NCBI RefSeq assembly: GCF_007567505.1 | Contig: NZ_CP041783.1 | Coordinates: 2,418,001-2,482,000, forward strand | Reading direction: 5' to 3' | Length of the DNA stretch: 64,000 nt | Origin: Shewanella donghaensis | GTDB lineage: Bacteria; Pseudomonadota; Gammaproteobacteria; Enterobacterales; Shewanellaceae | Shown: positions 25,240-34,617 of the stretch, piece after piece | How the letters are laid out: the number at the start of each line of letters is the position of its first letter | How positions within the stretch are numbered: the first letter of the stretch is position 1 | Position numbers and translations under genes: made by a program | The notes under the pieces: generated by a model | Database searches by the model: none | Told to the model about the DNA's origin: nothing | Seen by the model: the letters and a program-made list of their open reading frames with translations, nothing else

Positions 25240-26904
25240 TTAGATTTTAAACTGTCCTACTAACAGACCTAATTTGTCGCCATCACTGGCCACTTCTTGG
25301 CTTACTTCTGAGGCTTCCTGACTTGATTGCAATAGGTCGTTAACGATCTCTTGTACTGAATTAATATTACGATTGATCTCTTCAGTAACCGAGCTTTGTT
25401 CAGTAGCGGCTGTTGCGATCTGCGTACTCATATCATTAATACTGGTCACTGATGAAGTTACTGCACCTAAGCTTTCAGAAATAGCACGCGACGACTCAAC
25501 TGAACTCAAGCAACTTTGTTGGCTTTGCTCCATTTCATCCACTGCATTTGCGACAAGTTTATGTAAGTCAGCTAGCATTTCGTTAATTTCAATGGTGCTT
25601 TTTTGAGTGCGGCTTGCGAGATTTCTTACTTCGTCTGCAACCACCGCAAAACCGCGACCTTGCTCACCAGCGCGCGCCGCTTCGATAGCTGCGTTTAATG
25701 CCAGTAAGTTTGTTTGTTCTGCAATCGCGCCAATCACTGTTAATACAGAGTTTATTTTATTAGATTGTTCGCTTAACAACTTGATATTATTAGCTGCACT
25801 ATCAATTTGTTGCATTAATTTCGACACCTCTGATAACGAAGTATCTACACAGGATTGAGCTTGAGACACGTTATCACTGGCAACATCAGTCGCATCGGCT
25901 ACCATACTGGTATTTTGAGCGACTTCATTTGCCGTAGCTGACATCTCAGTTATGGCAGTCACAATCTGATCAATTTCGCTATTGTGATTGTACAGTTGCT
26001 TAGACATATCCACCGTTTGTCCATTGATGACTTCTGCAGCGGTTTTCACTTTACCTGTCGCCGATGACACATCTGAAATAATCGCATGAAGTTTGTCGAC
26101 AAATAAGTTGAATGCTTGGCCTAATTGCGCAATTTCATCAGTGCCTTTAACATCTAAACGCTTGGTTAAATCCCCTTCGCCTTTAGCGATGTCATTAAGT
26201 GATAAAGCCATATCCTGAATCGGCGCCACCATTCGCTGTGAAACCACAACCACGATTGCCCCTGTGACGACACCAAGGATGCTGGCTAATAATAAAAACA
26301 TCCCTACTTTTTCATTCATTTGTGCTTCAATAGTCGCCCGATATTCGACGATTGATTCTTCAATATCATCAATATAAGCCCCTGTACCTAACATCCAATT
26401 TGAATTTGGTAACATCACCGCATAACCGAGCTTCTCTACAAGGTCATTAGTGCCAGGTTTTTTATAAAAATAGGAAAAATTCCCTTTACCCGATTTAGCC
26501 GCCCTTAAAAGTCCAACAATGATTTTGGTCCCATTGGGATCTGCCATATCAATTTTATTCTGGCCTTCTAATGCCGGGTTAACGGCATGAAAAACACTCA
26601 TACCGGTATCATCATACATATAAAAATAACCCGCTTCACCGAAGCGAATATCACGTAATGCCGCTTTAAAATCACCTTGGCTGCCTAAAGATTGCTGATA
26701 TTCAATCACAGTTTGGGCAATTTCTATTGCCTCTTTCATTTGATTATTACGCTCTTCAATTAATTCAGTTCTAAAGTGAGAAATATTGTCTTCCATTGAA
26801 CTGGTTTCATTAATATAAAAAATCGTCAGTAAGACCCCTAAAATAAAAATCAAAGGGAGCAACGATAGCGCTAATAACTTATTTCTCAGAGACAATTTAG
26901 ACAT
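25240..26904 (-). CDS. methyl-accepting chemotaxis protein with Cache sensor
   Basis: 554 residues. A membrane segment at 9-30 is followed by a periplasmic single-Cache domain (about 35-185, [20 protein letters not shown] and [15 protein letters not shown]), a second membrane segment (about 198-218), a HAMP domain (about 220-272) and a cytoplasmic signalling domain. The hairpin tip [20 protein letters not shown] is intact, as are the adaptation-helix regions. It should report ligand binding to CheA/CheW. The Cache type (with the FYMYD motif) often binds small carboxylates, but the ligand cannot be read. The gene is monocistronic. Confidence 0.95.
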   Translation of the reverse strand: MSKLSLRNKLLALSLLPLIFILGVLLTIFYINETSSMEDNISHFRTELIEERNNQMKEAIEIAQTVIEYQQSLGSQGDFKAALRDIRFGEAGYFYMYDDTGMSVFHAVNPALEGQNKIDMADPNGTKIIVGLLRAAKSGKGNFSYFYKKPGTNDLVEKLGYAVMLPNSNWMLGTGAYIDDIEESIVEYRATIEAQMNEKVGMFLLLASILGVVTGAIVVVVSQRMVAPIQDMALSLNDIAKGEGDLTKRLDVKGTDEIAQLGQAFNLFVDKLHAIISDVSSATGKVKTAAEVINGQTVDMSKQLYNHNSEIDQIVTAITEMSATANEVAQNTSMVADATDVASDNVSQAQSCVDTSLSEVSKLMQQIDSAANNIKLLSEQSNKINSVLTVIGAIAEQTNLLALNAAIEAARAGEQGRGFAVVADEVRNLASRTQKSTIEINEMLADLHKLVANAVDEMEQSQQSCLSSVESSRAISESLGAVTSSVTSINDMSTQIATAATEQSSVTEEINRNINSVQEIVNDLLQSSQEASEVSQEVASDGDKLGLLVGQFKI

Positions 26905-27252
26905 TGATACACCCTTAGGGTTATTGTTATAAAAATATTATAGTTATTAAGTTGTAGTTAAGAAGTTTTATTGCTAATTTTTTATTCTTTAACTGACACA
27001 GATCAAACTCTATGAAATAACTCGATCGACGACCATATCTCTTTAGAGCTAGTCTTAGACAGGATCTGTAAATCTGTAACAATTAGCGCAGATTCTAGCT
27101 AGCGTAATAGGAGGTATAACAGAGGGGGAATGGGATAGAACGATGATATTTGTAGCTAAGTACAGTCTAGTCATGCCCAACAAAAGACAAAAAAGGCAAC
27201 ACTGTTGCCTTTTGAATACATGTTATTTTCAGCACAATAAGTGAATACAAGC
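26905..27252. other. intergenic region with a terminator-like hairpin
   Basis: 348 bp between the leftward chemoreceptor and chrA genes. The hairpin AAAAGGCAAC/GTTGCCTTTT (27191-27213) lies 40 bp after the chrA stop on the minus strand and is probably its terminator. The rest should hold the chemoreceptor promoter. I see no gene or RNA. Confidence 0.6.
27189..27213 (-). terminator. intrinsic terminator of chrA
   Basis: Stem of AAAAGGCAAC with GTTGCCTTTT and a 3-base loop ACT, flanked by A and T runs. Confidence 0.8.
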
Positions 27253-28404
27253 CTAGAACACTGCCAATAAAGCACCTGTAGCAGCGAAACCTGCCACTAA
27301 GATAACAATATTCGGCTTGAATATTTTTAATAAACTAAAACCTAAAAAGACCAATGCCATATCGCTCGGTTCAACCACTGCAGAGGTAAACACAGGATTA
27401 TAAAGCGCAGCCAATAGCAACCCCACAACCGCGGCATTTACACCCGCAATCGCGCCTGAAATAGCAGGTCGCTCACTGAGAGCATGCCAACTTTTTAATC
27501 CCACCAGCATTAATAAAAATCCTGGGACAAAAATAGCAAAGGTAGCAACCAGTGCGCCTAGTAGCGGATTCTCTAACCACAAGTCAGCTCCTAAAAAAGT
27601 GGCTAAAGTAAACATTGGCCCCGGAACGGCTTGTGCTAAAGCGTAGCCCGTTAAGAATCTATCAGGACTTACCATTTCACCGACGTTGGCTTCGAGTAAT
27701 GGCAATACCACATGACCGCCACCAAAAACCAAACTACCCACCTGAAAGAACTGAGCAAAAATCTGACCTAATGTGCCAGTTTGATTTATAAAATAAAATG
27801 TCGACAAAATACCAATAATAAAGAGCGCTAACCAACCGTAATTTAACTTTATAGGCTGGTTATCTGGTGTGATATTTTCACCTCTTGTTAGGAACACGAC
27901 ACCAAGAATTGCAGCCACGAGTAACACCATAATCTGTGTCAGCATTGCAGGAAACAATATTAAACAAACAGCTGTAGTCACCATCATCATACGTGCGGTT
28001 TTACGCTGACAAAACTGGCTAAACATGCCCAATGTTGCATCTGCGACAACAACAACAGCAAGTAATTTTAAGCCGTGGATCATGCCAACAACAGCATCCG
28101 CCTCAAGCCACTGCGCACTAGTAACGGCTAATAAGAAAAGTAAGATAAAGGAAGGTAGCGTGAATCCAACAAAAGCCGCAATAGCACCAGCTAGCCCACC
28201 TCGATGATAACCAATAGCAAAACCAACTTGGCTAGAACCAGGCCCTGGCATAAATTGGCTAAGAGCAACAAAACTGCCATAGCGCTTGTCATCAAGCCAG
28301 TTAAGATCATTAACAAATGTCTGTCTGAAGTAACCGATGTGCGCCGCGGGGCCACCAAAACTGATAAAGCCCAATGCTAAAAAACGGGTAAAAATTTGCC
28401 ACAT
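27253..28404 (-). CDS. chrA: chromate transporter, long-chain CHR family
   Basis: 383 residues from the ATG at 28404 (MWQIFTRFLALGFISFGGPA), chosen because family members begin this way; a GTG at 28452 would add 16 residues. Two tandem CHR domains (about 1-180 and 205-383) fill the protein. The first carries FGGPAAHIGYFR and MPGPGSSQVGFAIG; the second has FGGGHVVLPLLE and AQAVPGPMFTLATFLG. About 10 membrane segments are visible. ChrA proteins export chromate, conferring resistance. An OhrR-like regulator gene lies just upstream in the same direction. Confidence 0.92.
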   Translation of the reverse strand: MWQIFTRFLALGFISFGGPAAHIGYFRQTFVNDLNWLDDKRYGSFVALSQFMPGPGSSQVGFAIGYHRGGLAGAIAAFVGFTLPSFILLFLLAVTSAQWLEADAVVGMIHGLKLLAVVVVADATLGMFSQFCQRKTARMMMVTTAVCLILFPAMLTQIMVLLVAAILGVVFLTRGENITPDNQPIKLNYGWLALFIIGILSTFYFINQTGTLGQIFAQFFQVGSLVFGGGHVVLPLLEANVGEMVSPDRFLTGYALAQAVPGPMFTLATFLGADLWLENPLLGALVATFAIFVPGFLLMLVGLKSWHALSERPAISGAIAGVNAAVVGLLLAALYNPVFTSAVVEPSDMALVFLGFSLLKIFKPNIVILVAGFAATGALLAVF

Positions 28405-28577
28405 AACATCTGTCCAACTTTGTGAAATATCATAGAGAACAGAAGCAAACACCCTGCCCAGATCTCAAAATAATGAATACCAATTAATGATTGATATTGT
28501 TTTAGTCATCTTAGATTATATGACAGTTTAGTTTAACTTTTATGACAGCGCCGCTGATTATGTCCCCAGCTTAATTG

Positions 28578-29012
28578 CTACAGTAAATGACTTAACACTT
28601 TCTCACTCAATAATTTTAACTGCCTTAATTCATCCACATTACCACCCACTTTGCAGCGCATCAGCTCAGGAATGTTACTGGCTTTATGTTTTAATGCTTG
28701 GCCTTCTGGTGTTAGATGCAACACCCTCACCCTTTCGTCTTCTTTACTGCGATCACGAATAACTAATTGTTTGATTTCGAGCCGTTTTAAAAGCGGTGTT
28801 AATGTGCCTGAATCGAGATGTAATTTCTCACCCAGGGTTTTCACACTAATACCTGACTCCTTCCAAAGCACCATCATCACCAAATACTGAGGATAGGTTA
28901 GCGATAACTCTTCAAGTAAAGGGCGATAAGCTCGTACCATGGCATTAGTTGCACTATAAAGCGCAAAGCACACTTGATTTTCTAATGCTAATGCCTCGAA
29001 TTCTTCACTCAT
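28578..29012 (-). CDS. MarR-family regulator, OhrR type
   Basis: 144 residues. Cys15 in ENQVCFALYSATNAMVRAY is the conserved redox cysteine of OhrR. The winged helix includes LTYPQYLVMMVLW and LDSGTLTPLLKRLEIKQLV, with the wing residues DERVRVLHLT. OhrR repressors release DNA when organic hydroperoxides oxidise the cysteine, and normally sit beside ohr. No ohr or osmC-like gene is in the window. It is 173 bp upstream of the ATG of chrA, in the same direction, so it might control that transporter. Confidence 0.88.
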   Translation of the reverse strand: MSEEFEALALENQVCFALYSATNAMVRAYRPLLEELSLTYPQYLVMMVLWKESGISVKTLGEKLHLDSGTLTPLLKRLEIKQLVIRDRSKEDERVRVLHLTPEGQALKHKASNIPELMRCKVGGNVDELRQLKLLSEKVLSHLL

Positions 29013-29294
29013 ATTGATTCCTTAAACAAAATTAATATTCTATATTATTAAATGAGTCCCTTTGATGAAACTAAGAGACTGAGACAGCTTATCACATTTA
29101 AATTGCGCACAATCAAATAAACTAATGACTGAGTAAATGACCCAGCAAGCGGGTAATTAAATCGATACTGCAGATCGAATAATAGCTAAAGCTTTTCGCT
29201 TTCTTGCCGATATGAAACTAAGATAATTTTTATATCTTCGTTATTATAAAGTTTTGTATCATCAATTTTGTATCACAAGTAAGGGTAACGACAC

Positions 29295-29486
29295 ATGGCC
29301 ATTTCAGTTAATGCACCATCTTCAATGCCGACGAATATCGATTCGGGTAATAGCCTAAAAATGGCAGTGATGGCTAAAGGTCAACAGGAAGTCGAAGGGC
29401 AAATGGCCTTAGATTTAATTGAAGCGGCACTGCCTCCGACTCAACCAGTAGGAAACTCAGGCCATAACATCAATACCACGGCTTAA
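29295..29486 (+). CDS. small YjfB-like putative motility protein
   Basis: 63 residues. The middle LKMAVMAKGQQEVEGQMALD and the ending GHNINTTA resemble the YjfB family of small proteins annotated as putative motility proteins. The N-terminus is Ser/Asn-rich. AAGGG lies about 10 bp before the ATG. It stands alone between the regulator and a repeat-rich spacer. Family assignment is from memory of the C-terminal pattern. Confidence 0.55.
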   Translation: MAISVNAPSSMPTNIDSGNSLKMAVMAKGQQEVEGQMALDLIEAALPPTQPVGNSGHNINTTA

Positions 29487-29590
29487 TTTCTGATTGAGTG
29501 GTTCTTACTATCCATTAAGAACCACTAATTTCACACAGCCTGGATTCAATCCCATAATTTTAAGCAACATCATTTTAAGCGCTGTAATCT

Positions 29591-29755
29591 AAAGCACCAC
29601 AACCTAAAGCACCACAACCTAAAGCACCACAACCTAAAGTCACTTTATACAAAGCCCTTTCGTTGACAGAGTCTTAATGCAAAATCCCCTAACTCAAATC
29701 TCCTTAGCTCAAAATCCTTTAGCTCAAAGCTTTCTAATTCAAGCTTTCTAATTCA
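29591..29755. repeat. two short direct-repeat clusters in an intergenic region
   Basis: AAAGCACCACAACCT occurs three times back to back (29591-29635). About 90 bp on, the 14-base AGCTTTCTAATTCA occurs twice (29728-29755), with TTAGCTCAAAATCC/TTTAGCTCAAAGC pairs just before. The 368-bp spacer 29487-29854 holds no other recognisable feature. Confidence 0.85.
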
Positions 29756-29854
29756 AGCTGTCTAAAAAAAGCACCTACATGTAAAAAGTACACTTCCTAA
29801 GATTAAATACGCTATGATTATTTCATATTATCTTACTTATAGGATATTCATCAC

Positions 29855-30490
29855 ATGCGTAGGTCATTGCTCATTTTTTTGCCTTTTCTCTTATTTAATT
29901 CATCGATTACTTCAGCTGCAATACAGGCACCGTCATTTAATTGCAAACTCGCTCAAGGACAAATCGAAGAGTTAATTTGTCAAAATAATCAGTTAACCAT
30001 TCTCGACATACAACTTAACGATGTTTACCAGCAGTTAGCCAACAAAGTCGAAGCAGCCGAATTCGCACAGATAAAACCGATACAGCGAGGCTGGATAAAA
30101 GGACGCAATGACTGCTGGAAAGCTGAAGACATGACGGCATGCGTCACTGCAGCTTACTCTTCACGTATCACCGAACTTCAGATTGCCGCAGGCGTATTTG
30201 AAGTACCAGCTGCGATTCAATATCAATGTGGAGTGGCAGAAAATAATACCTTGACCAAAATTACTGCATATTTCTATAACGACACGGCGACACCTGCAGC
30301 TGTATTTACCATTAGTCCAAGCAATGACTACCTCAAAAGCACCAATATCGCTTTACTGAGCAGAACAGCTTCAGGCGCAAAGTACCAAGGGCAAAATTTC
30401 AGTTTATGGACTCATCAAAATGAAGCAACCTTAAGTCAATTTGACCAAGCGGATCTGAATTGTTCAGTTAGACCAGAATTAGAAAAATAA
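29855..30490 (+). CDS. periplasmic protein with LprI-like and MliC-like domains
   Basis: 211 residues with a signal peptide (1-21, ending TSAA). Residues 28-110 follow the DUF1311/LprI pattern: FNCKLAQGQIEELICQNNQL, then LDIQLNDVYQQLAN, RGWIKGRNDCW and the closing Cys. Residues 125-205 resemble MliC, the C-type lysozyme inhibitor: YQCGVAENN, FYNDTATPA and ASGAKYQGQNFSLWTHQNEA. Two anti-lysozyme-type domains in one protein suggest inhibition of lysozyme in the periplasm. The gene stands alone. Confidence 0.82.
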   Translation: MRRSLLIFLPFLLFNSSITSAAIQAPSFNCKLAQGQIEELICQNNQLTILDIQLNDVYQQLANKVEAAEFAQIKPIQRGWIKGRNDCWKAEDMTACVTAAYSSRITELQIAAGVFEVPAAIQYQCGVAENNTLTKITAYFYNDTATPAAVFTISPSNDYLKSTNIALLSRTASGAKYQGQNFSLWTHQNEATLSQFDQADLNCSVRPELEK

Positions 30491-30648
30491 GATTAGCGAG
30501 AAGACTCAAAAAATTAAGCCGTTGATAATATATAACTCATTGAACATTAGCCTAGCTTAAACGAAGCTAAATTGTTTATTGCTAGGTTAAAAACTCTTCC
30601 AGCAGCCAAACCCTAACAATACACAATTGATAATAAAATTCAGACAAT

Positions 30649-30678
30649 AAAAAACCATGCTAAGTAGCATGGTTTTTT
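30649..30678. terminator. bidirectional intrinsic terminator
   Basis: AAAAACCATGCT at 30649 pairs with AGCATGGTTTTT, stem of 12 bp with a 4-base loop. It can serve the rightward LprI-like gene and the leftward glycine-zipper gene. Confidence 0.85.
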
Positions 30679-30740
30679 TTGCAAATGATGCCTACATTAA
30701 TATGGCATCCAGCCTAGTGACGCTTAGTTTAAAATGCGGC

Positions 30741-31127
30741 TTAGTTTAAAATCGTGTAGCCACGATTTGCCATACAATTACGCACTACCGTTTCTTTTTC
30801 AGCTTCATAATTAGCAGCATTAGCTCTTCTATCTCTAGAGCCACCTAATAAACCCACTGCAACACCGACGCCAGCACCGGTTTTAGCACCACTTGAACCA
30901 CTGCCACCCGCTATAGCGGTACCCGCTGCACCGACTGCGGCGCCTTTCGCTGCACTGCTGACAACGCCACGAGAATCAGTATTCTTTTGCACTTGCTGCG
31001 ACATTTCAGTGCACTGGTGCTCATCGTAAATAAAATCTTTGTCTTCTACGCCCGTTTTATCGTAAATGATATTTGCGCTTGCAGAAAATGCGAAAAACGA
31101 AAGCGATAATAGTAATAATTTTTTCAT
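30741..31127 (-). CDS. small glycine-zipper envelope protein
   Basis: 128 residues with a signal peptide (1-18). Residues 55-95 form a glycine zipper (AAKGAAVGAAGTAIAGGSGS, then KTGAGVGVAVGLLGG) able to insert in a membrane. One Cys lies before it and one near the end (RNCMANRGY). Such proteins sit in the outer membrane or periplasm. Partner unknown. It ends at a bidirectional terminator. Confidence 0.78.
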   Translation of the reverse strand: MKKLLLLSLSFFAFSASANIIYDKTGVEDKDFIYDEHQCTEMSQQVQKNTDSRGVVSSAAKGAAVGAAGTAIAGGSGSSGAKTGAGVGVAVGLLGGSRDRRANAANYEAEKETVVRNCMANRGYTILN

Positions 31128-31267
31128 ATATAGACCTCAAGCGGAAAGTGATAATCAACTAATAGACGTATCCTACCTCAAGCATAGTGTAAAAACGGAA
31201 TATCGTATTTTACAAATGGAATAATGCTACTTTCTCATAAACAATTTCGAGCATAGCATCTGAGTTT

Positions 31268-31972
31268 TTAGCTTAGTTTACTGCTCTCATAGGTATGGCA
31301 CATTTGTTGTGCTTGTTCTTCATCGTATTCACGTAAACCACTTAATACCAGTGTTTTGATACCAGAACCAATCACTTTACCATCATTTTTCAAGGCAAAT
31401 TGTAGGGTTACATCCCCACGTTTACCGGCAATTTCCATGTGTTGTTCTACTAGCTCTAGACTCACATCAGTGAAATCAAATGTGTCTAAGTGAAAAGACA
31501 TGCTTTCATAAATGACCAAGGGTCTAGTTGGGTTAATCATCATGCCGTATTCTTTCATCAATGGCACTAATACATGAATAAAGTTAAGGCCTGAAAAAGC
31601 CACATAGCTTTTTATGAATGCCGCTTTTTGTACATCACACTGACAGAGTTCACCTTCACGTTCGATATGAAGATACTCTTTACCTTTAGTGTCACAAATA
31701 CTGAAATTATCCCCAGCTTGCTTATCTAGAGTCAGTTCAACACCGTCACCTACCATTCCTGCAAACTTGAACTTCATATTTTGGCTCAGGCCAAACTCGG
31801 TTAGCACCAAAGCAAATAACAGATCACCAGGAACACAAAAACGTTTGGCGCCAACATTATGAATAGGATTGAAGTCTTCAGCGACGTGTTTGGCAAAGTT
31901 GCTCGCTTGCAAAGCAGAAATAAACACACTCTCGTCTTGCTTAGCGTAATAAGGTGACAAAAACATATACAT
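31268..31972 (-). CDS. DUF3581 family protein
   Basis: 234 residues. It matches the DUF3581 pattern: FAKHVAEDFNPIHNVGAKRF, then CVPGDLLFALVLTEFGLSQ. The D-x-N-P-x-H motif is like that of hotdog-fold hydratases, so it may bind an acyl-type ligand; function unknown. A second ATG two codons in is an equally good start. It is monocistronic, with a long upstream spacer shared with a TonB receptor gene. Confidence 0.8.
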   Translation of the reverse strand: MYMFLSPYYAKQDESVFISALQASNFAKHVAEDFNPIHNVGAKRFCVPGDLLFALVLTEFGLSQNMKFKFAGMVGDGVELTLDKQAGDNFSICDTKGKEYLHIEREGELCQCDVQKAAFIKSYVAFSGLNFIHVLVPLMKEYGMMINPTRPLVIYESMSFHLDTFDFTDVSLELVEQHMEIAGKRGDVTLQFALKNDGKVIGSGIKTLVLSGLREYDEEQAQQMCHTYESSKLS

Positions 31973-32285
31973 CCATTTTTATTAGTTTAAGACATCCATC
32001 TCTTATTTTGAGCTGGGCTTTTTAGTAAACCGAGTTTACAGCAAAAAAGCACGTAAACTCAGCCGATGACTTCATTAAACACATTTTATCGTGACGATAA
32101 CCGCACATAAAAGCGTGATCTGGATCGCACTCATGTTAATCCAAATCGATTGAACAACACAATTGTTAATAAATCTAACTCAAATGTTGATTTTAAGATT
32201 CATTTAAGTACACTTCGCGATAATCAAATGCAAATGATAACAATTGCTATTTTCACTTTGTTTACAAATCGTCTTGGAGAATTAC
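31973..32285. promoter_or_regulatory. divergent promoter region with a Fur-box-like site
   Basis: 313 bp between the leftward DUF3581 gene and the rightward TonB-dependent receptor. AAATGCAAATGATAACAATT followed by GCTATTTT at 32226-32253 resembles the A/T-rich inverted repeat bound by Fur, 33 bp before the receptor ATG. Iron-repressed expression is inferred. Confidence 0.6.
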
Positions 32286-34478
32286 ATGAGTCAGCGTAAC
32301 AGCCTACGTATTAGCCTTTTAGCCACTGCTTTGTTAGCCACATTCTCAGCATCCGCTGCCGATAATGAATCAGAAACTAATGCGACCATGGAACAAATTT
32401 CAATTTTTGGCAGTGCTAATCCTGTTAATAATGTTCCTGGTAGTGCCCACGTTATTGGTGCGGTGGAAATTGAAAACTTCAAATACACTGACATCATGCG
32501 CACATTAGCTTCTGTTCCTGGTGTTTATCTTCAAGAAGAAGATGGTTACGGTTTACGCCCGAATATTGGTATGCGTGGAACAGGTCAGAATCGTTCTGAA
32601 AAAATTACCATCATGGAAGATGGCGTTTTAGCCGCTCCGGCACCTTATGCTTCTCCAGCTGCTTACTACTTCCCAACGTCAGGCAGAATGCAAACCGTTG
32701 AAATAATGAAAGGCGGTTCAACACTAAAATATGGCCCTCGTACTACTGGCGGTATTATCAATATGCTTTCTCGTCAAATCCCAGTTGAAGAATTGGCTGG
32801 CGGCATTGATGTTGCTGCAGGACAAGATGGATTTGCTAAAGTCCATGCCCATGCAGGCGGTCAAGGTGAGCGTGTTGGCGCAGTAGCAGAAATCTACAGT
32901 TATCAAGCTGATGGTTTCCGCGATATTAATGGTGTTGGTGGCGATACTGGTTTTGTTAAAAATGATGCCCTTGCTAAAATCAGCATTGATAGCGCTGAAG
33001 ATGCACAATATCAGCAACGCGTTGAATTAAAGTTGAAGTACTCAGATGAAGTATCTAACGAAACCTACATGGGCTTAACTGAAGAAGATTATAACGCTTC
33101 ACCTTATACTCGTTATTCAGCATCTCAAAAAGATGAAATGACCACTGATCATAAACAGATTCAGTTAAACCATATCATCGACTTTAACGATACCGTGTCA
33201 CTTGCGACGACTGCTTATTACAATAATTTTGCCCGTAACTGGTACAAAACCTCAAAAGTAGATGGTAGTAGCTTAAGCAGTGGTGGTATTGAAGCCGCGG
33301 CAGCCTTTGATAACGATCCAACTTCAATGTCACCAATTGATGTACAAGTTAAAGCAAACAATCGTGAGTATTTATCCCAAGGTATTCAAACTGAACTGAA
33401 CTGGTTACTTGGCGATCATGATTTAGCATTTGGTGCGCGTTACCATGAAGATGAAATGGATCGCTTCCAGTGGGTTGATACCTATGAGTTAGGTGCGAAC
33501 CAAGTAATGTCATTAACAAATAGTGGCATACCTGGTACTGACTCAAACCGTATAGACAGTGCTGAAGCATTTGCTTTTTATGTACAAGATAAAATGACTT
33601 TTGGTGAGTTAGCCATTACGGCAGGTCTTCGTTATGAAGATGTCACCACTCAACGTCGTGATTGGGGTAAAACTAACGTCGGCCGTGAGGGTGCACCGGA
33701 TAAAGATATCAGCAATAGTTTTGACGTAATTTTACCATCGGTTGCTGCGACTTATCACGTAACCGATAACTTAATCGTTCTAGCAGGTGTTCAGCAAGGT
33801 TTTGCGCCTTCAGCACCGGGGAATGATGATGGCCAAGAAGAAGAAAGCTGGAACTATGAAGCAGGTGTTCGTTACAACACTGGCGCGTTAAACTCTGAAG
33901 CTATCGCATTTTACAGTGATTACAGCAACATGCATGGTAACTGTACCGCTGCGCAAGGTTGTGATGATGACAATATTGATAACCAATATAATGCTGGTGA
34001 AGTTGAAGTCAGCGGTGTTGAATTAAGCTTGGGCTATGAATTTTACCATACAGGTGACATCAGCTTCCCAGTTAAAATGGCTTACACCTACACCAATGCT
34101 GAATTCCAAAATGACTTTAGCTCAGATTTCGAATCTTGGGGCGATGTAGAAAAAGGCTATGAACTGCCGTATTTACCTGAAAGCCAGTTCTACTTATCTG
34201 CAGGGGTTCAAGCTGAAGCATGGCAAGTAACTATTGCAGGTCGTTATACCTCTGATATGCGTACTAAAGCGGGTGAAGCTAGTATCCCAACTGATGAGCT
34301 AATTGCCGATAAAACCGTTATTGATTTATCTGCTCGCTACTTCATCAATGATGCGTCAGAAGTTTATTTAACGGTTGATAACTTGTTTGATGAAACCTAT
34401 ATGACAACTCGTATTCATGGTTCTATCTTTGCTGGTAAGCCACAAACTGCCACCATCGGTTATAACTACAAGTTTTAA
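32286..34478 (+). CDS. TonB-dependent outer-membrane receptor, FecA-like
   Basis: 730 residues from the ATG at 32286, with GGAG 6 bp upstream; the frame is open further upstream without a ribosome site. A signal peptide (1-25, ending ASA) precedes the plug (about 40-150). FecA-like sequence is clear there: YGLRPNIGMRGTGQNRSEKI, TIMEDGVLAAPAPYASPAAY and STLKYGPRTTGGIINM. A 22-strand barrel ends FAGKPQTATIGYNYKF with the terminal aromatic residue. It imports an iron complex through TonB; FecA-type ligands are ferric citrate or other carboxylates, unproven here. No FecI/FecR regulator pair is adjacent. Confidence 0.92.
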   Translation: MSQRNSLRISLLATALLATFSASAADNESETNATMEQISIFGSANPVNNVPGSAHVIGAVEIENFKYTDIMRTLASVPGVYLQEEDGYGLRPNIGMRGTGQNRSEKITIMEDGVLAAPAPYASPAAYYFPTSGRMQTVEIMKGGSTLKYGPRTTGGIINMLSRQIPVEELAGGIDVAAGQDGFAKVHAHAGGQGERVGAVAEIYSYQADGFRDINGVGGDTGFVKNDALAKISIDSAEDAQYQQRVELKLKYSDEVSNETYMGLTEEDYNASPYTRYSASQKDEMTTDHKQIQLNHIIDFNDTVSLATTAYYNNFARNWYKTSKVDGSSLSSGGIEAAAAFDNDPTSMSPIDVQVKANNREYLSQGIQTELNWLLGDHDLAFGARYHEDEMDRFQWVDTYELGANQVMSLTNSGIPGTDSNRIDSAEAFAFYVQDKMTFGELAITAGLRYEDVTTQRRDWGKTNVGREGAPDKDISNSFDVILPSVAATYHVTDNLIVLAGVQQGFAPSAPGNDDGQEEESWNYEAGVRYNTGALNSEAIAFYSDYSNMHGNCTAAQGCDDDNIDNQYNAGEVEVSGVELSLGYEFYHTGDISFPVKMAYTYTNAEFQNDFSSDFESWGDVEKGYELPYLPESQFYLSAGVQAEAWQVTIAGRYTSDMRTKAGEASIPTDELIADKTVIDLSARYFINDASEVYLTVDNLFDETYMTTRIHGSIFAGKPQTATIGYNYKF

Positions 34479-34513
34479 TATTTGCTGCAATCGTTAATGT
34501 AACGATAAACATT

Positions 34514-34546
34514 AAAAATGGCTACTCAACTGAGTAGCCATTTTTT
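34514..34546. terminator. bidirectional intrinsic terminator between the receptor gene and mrcB
   Basis: AAAAATGGCTACTCA at 34514-34528 pairs with TGAGTAGCCATTTTTT (to 34546); stem of about 14 bp with a 2-3 base loop. It stands between convergent genes. Confidence 0.85.
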
Positions 34547-34617
34547 GTTTATAAGTTCATTTTAAACGGCTCTAAATATTTAAAATATATGAGTATTAAA
34601 AAACCTTAGGAGGAAAA

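Noticed and set aside
29591..29635. Short CRISPR-like repeats
   Set aside because: Three contiguous 15-base copies without spacers.
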